Shown piece by piece: positions 6,501-8,577 of a stretch of DNA of 8,577 bases. Positions within the stretch are counted from its first letter, which is position 1; the number at the start of each line of letters is the position of its first letter. The position numbers were made by a program, and so were the translations under genes. The notes under the pieces were generated by a model, which was given only the letters and a program-made list of their open reading frames with translations, had not been told where the DNA came from and ran no database searches. The stretch comes from an uncultured Bacteriovorax sp. (GTDB lineage: Bacteria > Bdellovibrionota > Bacteriovoracia > Bacteriovoracales > Bacteriovoracaceae): contig CAMLRB010000149.1 of NCBI GenBank assembly GCA_946482295.1, forward strand, positions 1 to 8,577, read 5' to 3'.

Positions 6501-7595
6501 ATGAAAAAGCAAAACGTTTTACATTTGGTTGAGTACCTCTACCTTGGGGGAATTGAGCGTCTGTTGGAACAGCTAGCAGTCAAGGCACAGGATAAGACCA
6601 ATACTCACTTTTTTTCTTATGAAACATCTGAGTTAGGGGGAATAGGAAAACAAATCCAAGAAAGTGGTTTTCCCGTTTATACGTACAAAAAATCAGCAGG
6701 AAGAGATTGGACACTTGTTAAAACTCTCATCAAAACTATCAAAGAAAATAAAATAGATGTTTTGCATACACATGACTTTGGTCCAACAGAATACGCAGTG
6801 ATTTTAAAGTTGCGCTTTCCTTCACTCAAGCTTGTACACACTCAGCACACAGTTATTAATTTTATTCGATATAAAAAATACACACGCTTTTTTCAGGCAG
6901 CGAGTTACTTTTATTCTGACATTATTGCTGTCTCTCAATTTGTGGCCGATACGATTCATGAACATTGTCCACTGATGAAAAAAAATACCTTGAAAGTTAT
7001 TGCTAATGGAGTTGATACAGAAATCTTTTCACCACTCGATAACACTCAGCTTACAGGGGCACTTCGCCTTGTGAGTGTTGCACGTATCTCACATGAAAAA
7101 AACATTATGTATTTGTTGAAAACATGCAAATTTCTCAAGGAATCAAACATTCCTTTTGAGTTTCATCATGCGGGGTCTGCAAAAACACAGGAACAAATTC
7201 AGGTTCTTCAGGATTTTATTAATGACCATGGCCTTAGTGAAAACGTTACTCTTCACGGTTTTACGAATAATGCACTTTCTGTCTTGAAGAGGGGAAGTAT
7301 ATTTGTCTCTGCCTCACACACAGAGGGACATCCAGTGGCGGTCTTGGAGGCCATGTCTTGTAAGATGCTTTGTTTCTGCAGTGATATTTTGGCGCACAGA
7401 GAGCTTGGAGCGGACATTGTTGTTTTATTTGATAAAGAAAATGAGCGTGCACTTTTTGAAATGTTAAAAGTTCAGTATTTAAAAAATGGAAATGAAGATA
7501 CTTCAGCTCGATTAATTAAAGGTCGAGAAAAAGTAGCGAGTTTATTTTCAATCCAAAAAATGGTGGAAAATTATGTCAGCTTATACAACCAATAA
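6501..7595 (+). CDS. GT4 family glycosyltransferase
   Basis: This 364-residue GT-B fold enzyme transfers a sugar from an activated donor to a growing lipid-linked glycan in the cytoplasm. The N-terminal domain opens with HLVEYLYLGGIERL (Gly16-Gly17, then Glu19), the acceptor-side glycine pair of GT4 enzymes, and has VLHTHDFG near residue 90. The C-terminal domain opens near residue 190 with VARISHEKN, giving the Arg and Lys that bind donor phosphates, and has the E-x7-E motif in TEGHPVAVLEAM (Glu275 and Glu283). The opening resembles the GT4 enzymes of XrtA/PEP-CTERM EPS loci, which fits the deacetylase next door. ATG 6501 is preferred to TTG 6498 just before it; AGAG at 6494-6497 is a weak, close ribosome site. 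The 3' end overlaps the deacetylase start by 23 bases, indicating co-translation. Sugar specificity is not readable. Confidence 0.88.
   Translation: MKKQNVLHLVEYLYLGGIERLLEQLAVKAQDKTNTHFFSYETSELGGIGKQIQESGFPVYTYKKSAGRDWTLVKTLIKTIKENKIDVLHTHDFGPTEYAVILKLRFPSLKLVHTQHTVINFIRYKKYTRFFQAASYFYSDIIAVSQFVADTIHEHCPLMKKNTLKVIANGVDTEIFSPLDNTQLTGALRLVSVARISHEKNIMYLLKTCKFLKESNIPFEFHHAGSAKTQEQIQVLQDFINDHGLSENVTLHGFTNNALSVLKRGSIFVSASHTEGHPVAVLEAMSCKMLCFCSDILAHRELGADIVVLFDKENERALFEMLKVQYLKNGNEDTSARLIKGREKVASLFSIQKMVENYVSLYNQ
7562..7567 (+). promoter_or_regulatory. Ribosome binding site of the deacetylase, inside the glycosyltransferase gene
   Basis: GGTGGA lies five bases upstream of ATG 7573 and supports that start, even though it makes the gene overlap its neighbour by 23 bases. 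Confidence 0.5.
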
Positions 7596-8352
7596 AATCG
7601 CGCTAAGTTTTGACGTAGAGGACTGGTTCACTGTCAGAAACATGCGTGAGCATTTTGATTTTTCGACATGGGATGAGCAAGAATTGCGCGTAGATGTGGG
7701 GATGAAGTTTATTCTTGATGAGCTTCGTGCACGTAACATCAAGGCCACTTTTTTTATTTTAGGTTGGGTTGCTGAGAGATGTCCTGAGCTGGTCTTGCAA
7801 ATAATGAAAGACGGACACGAAATTGCCAGTCACGGTTTTTCTCATACGCCGATTGATCTTCTCACTCCAGAAACATTTGAAATAGATCTGAAAAAATCAA
7901 TTAATGCCCTCTCAAAAATCACTGGAAAAAGTGTGAGAGGATTTAGAGCTCCAAGCTTCTCTATTACAAACGAGACTTATTGGGCACTCGAAATTCTTAA
8001 ACGTAATGGCATTGAATACGACAGCAGTATTTTTTCTAAAATAAACCATCCTGATTACGGTATAAAAGATTTTCCAACGACTCTAACTGACGTTAATGGC
8101 ATTTTAGAAGTCCCTATGTGTAAGGGAAAATTTTTTGGTTTAAATATACCGGCCAATGGAGGAGGATATTTTCGCCTTCTGCCTTATTCAGTTATTAAAT
8201 CGTCGCTTAAACAATCTTTACGTAAAGATCCATTGGTTATGTACTTTCACCCATGGGAGTTTGATGTTGATCAACCACGTGTTGAGTTAAGTAAATTCAA
8301 AAAATTTCGTCATTATGTTGGTTTGAATTCGAATCGTGAGATATTTATATAA
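7573..8352 (+). CDS. Polysaccharide deacetylase, DUF3473 / XrtA-locus type, C-terminally truncated by TAA
   Basis: This 259-residue NodB-fold (CE4) enzyme removes acetyl groups from amino sugars in a polysaccharide. Motif 1 is LSFDVEDWF, with Asp14 and Asp17. Motif 2 is SHGFSH, with metal ligands His87 and His91. Motif 3 is RGFRAPS at 122-128, and the late histidine is in YFHPWEFD (His226). The FDVED motif and HPWEFDVDQPR followed by FRHYVGL are hallmarks of the subfamily found in PEP-CTERM/exosortase EPS loci. There is no signal peptide. Family members usually run on after FRHYxxL with a segment like LLxDFxF. Here the frame meets TAA at 8350-8352 right after NREIFI, and the missing segment follows directly in the same frame. 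All catalytic motifs lie before the stop, so the short form could still be active. It is translated with the overlapping GT4 gene. Function is secure; whether the gene is damaged is open. Confidence 0.85.
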   Translation: MSAYTTNKIALSFDVEDWFTVRNMREHFDFSTWDEQELRVDVGMKFILDELRARNIKATFFILGWVAERCPELVLQIMKDGHEIASHGFSHTPIDLLTPETFEIDLKKSINALSKITGKSVRGFRAPSFSITNETYWALEILKRNGIEYDSSIFSKINHPDYGIKDFPTTLTDVNGILEVPMCKGKFFGLNIPANGGGYFRLLPYSVIKSSLKQSLRKDPLVMYFHPWEFDVDQPRVELSKFKKFRHYVGLNSNREIFI

Positions 8353-8460
8353 CTTCTTAACGATTTTGAGTTTATGACTATCGAAGAACTTATCAATACA
8401 CAGAAAAGAAATTCATTTGTAGTTGAAACAGGTCTTTTGACTGCTGTATCAGCGAACTAG
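8353..8460 (+). pseudogene. In-frame continuation of the deacetylase beyond its TAA
   Basis: Directly after TAA 8350-8352, and in the same frame, 35 codons run to TAG 8458-8460. They begin LLNDFEFMTIEELI, which is the tail expected of DUF3473 deacetylases (an LLxDFxF helix and strand). Joined, the frame from 7573 would give about 294 residues, a usual family length. There is no good ribosome site for a separate small protein; the only in-frame ATG follows the DFEF motif. The simplest reading is that one sense codon, for example AAA or GAA, has become TAA. Confidence 0.6.
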
Positions 8461-8577
8461 ATTGCTCTGAATGAGTTTTGAAAGCGTTCTGGACTTCGCC
8501 GTCCATGTTTCGTTCGCTTTAACATAATCAACCGTCTTCTGGCCGTCAAAAGTGATCTGACCGTCTGAAATGTTCTT
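8449..8577 (-). CDS. Unrecognised protein, C-terminal 42 residues (partial)
   Basis: On the minus strand a frame enters from the right edge and runs 42 codons to TGA (complement of 8449-8451). The residues include SDGQITFDGQKTVDYVKANE and end in LIQSNLVR. The even, hydrophilic composition and the lack of stops over the whole stretch suggest real coding, but the fragment is short and I recognise no family. The N-terminal part is outside the window. The gene converges on the deacetylase; its stop overlaps the deacetylase continuation by 12 bases, ending the plus-strand cluster here. Confidence 0.5.
   Translation of the reverse strand, partial: KNISDGQITFDGQKTVDYVKANETWTAKSRTLSKLIQSNLVR

Noticed and set aside
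8429..8446. Possible terminator for the minus-strand gene (CAGGTC / GAC..CTG around TTTT).
   Set aside because: The stem is short with a 2-base bulge, and only three U residues follow on the minus strand.
1..8577. Reassignment of TAA to an amino acid, suggested by two in-frame TAA codons.
   Set aside because: TAA ends the ATP-grasp, exported protein (in tandem), glycosidase and GT4 genes at sensible places, including next to a terminator and in a gene overlap. Readthrough there would give meaningless tails.
1..8577. CRISPR arrays, tRNA or rRNA genes, insertion sequences.
   Set aside because: No regularly spaced repeats, no cloverleaf-like segment and no transposase or terminal inverted repeats were seen.

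Overview
This A+T-rich window looks like part of an exopolysaccharide or surface-glycan locus from a Gram-negative bacterium. The flippase, the sugar transferase tail, the GT4 glycosyltransferase and the DUF3473-type polysaccharide deacetylase are the kinds of genes found in XrtA (exosortase)-associated EPS loci. The candidate lipoprotein signal on the glycosidase fits a diderm. Codon use and the large secreted orphan protein would be at home in Bdellovibrionota or Bacteriovorax-like bacteria, but that placement is a weak inference. No exosortase, polymerase or chain-length regulator is visible here.

Layout from left to right, all on the plus strand unless stated. (1) At 1-218 is the C-terminal end of a bacterial sugar transferase (initiating phosphoglycosyl transferase), carrying an in-frame TAA at 15-17. 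(2) At 233-1723 is a Wzx-type flippase, followed with a GTGA overlap by (3) an ATP-grasp protein at 1720-2889. These first three genes form one tight transcription unit. (4) At 2994-4658 is a 554-residue exported protein of unknown function. It has a strong ribosome binding site, apparently biased codon use and its own intrinsic terminator at 4687-4731, so it is probably an abundant product. (5) At 4764-6416 is a GH44-like glycoside hydrolase, probably a lipoprotein. (6) A 62-base gap after it contains a two-tier hairpin at 6433-6478. (7) At 6501-7595 is a GT4 glycosyltransferase, overlapping by 23 bases (8) a DUF3473-type polysaccharide deacetylase at 7573-8352. The deacetylase frame continues past its TAA for 35 family-like codons to a TAG at 8458-8460. 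(9) On the minus strand, 8449-8577 is the 3' end of an unrecognised gene, convergent with the deacetylase.

Taken together, the transferase would put the first sugar on the lipid carrier, the GT4 enzyme would extend the unit, and the flippase would move it across the inner membrane. The ATP-grasp enzyme may decorate it, the deacetylase would deacetylate the polymer, and the GH44 enzyme could trim or release it.

The most striking observation is that both outermost plus-strand glycan genes, the sugar transferase and the deacetylase, are interrupted by a single in-frame TAA while the reading frame on the far side still matches the family. TAA is clearly a normal stop in the genes between them. 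This suggests two independent nonsense mutations (decay of the EPS pathway), sequence error, or, much less likely, readthrough.
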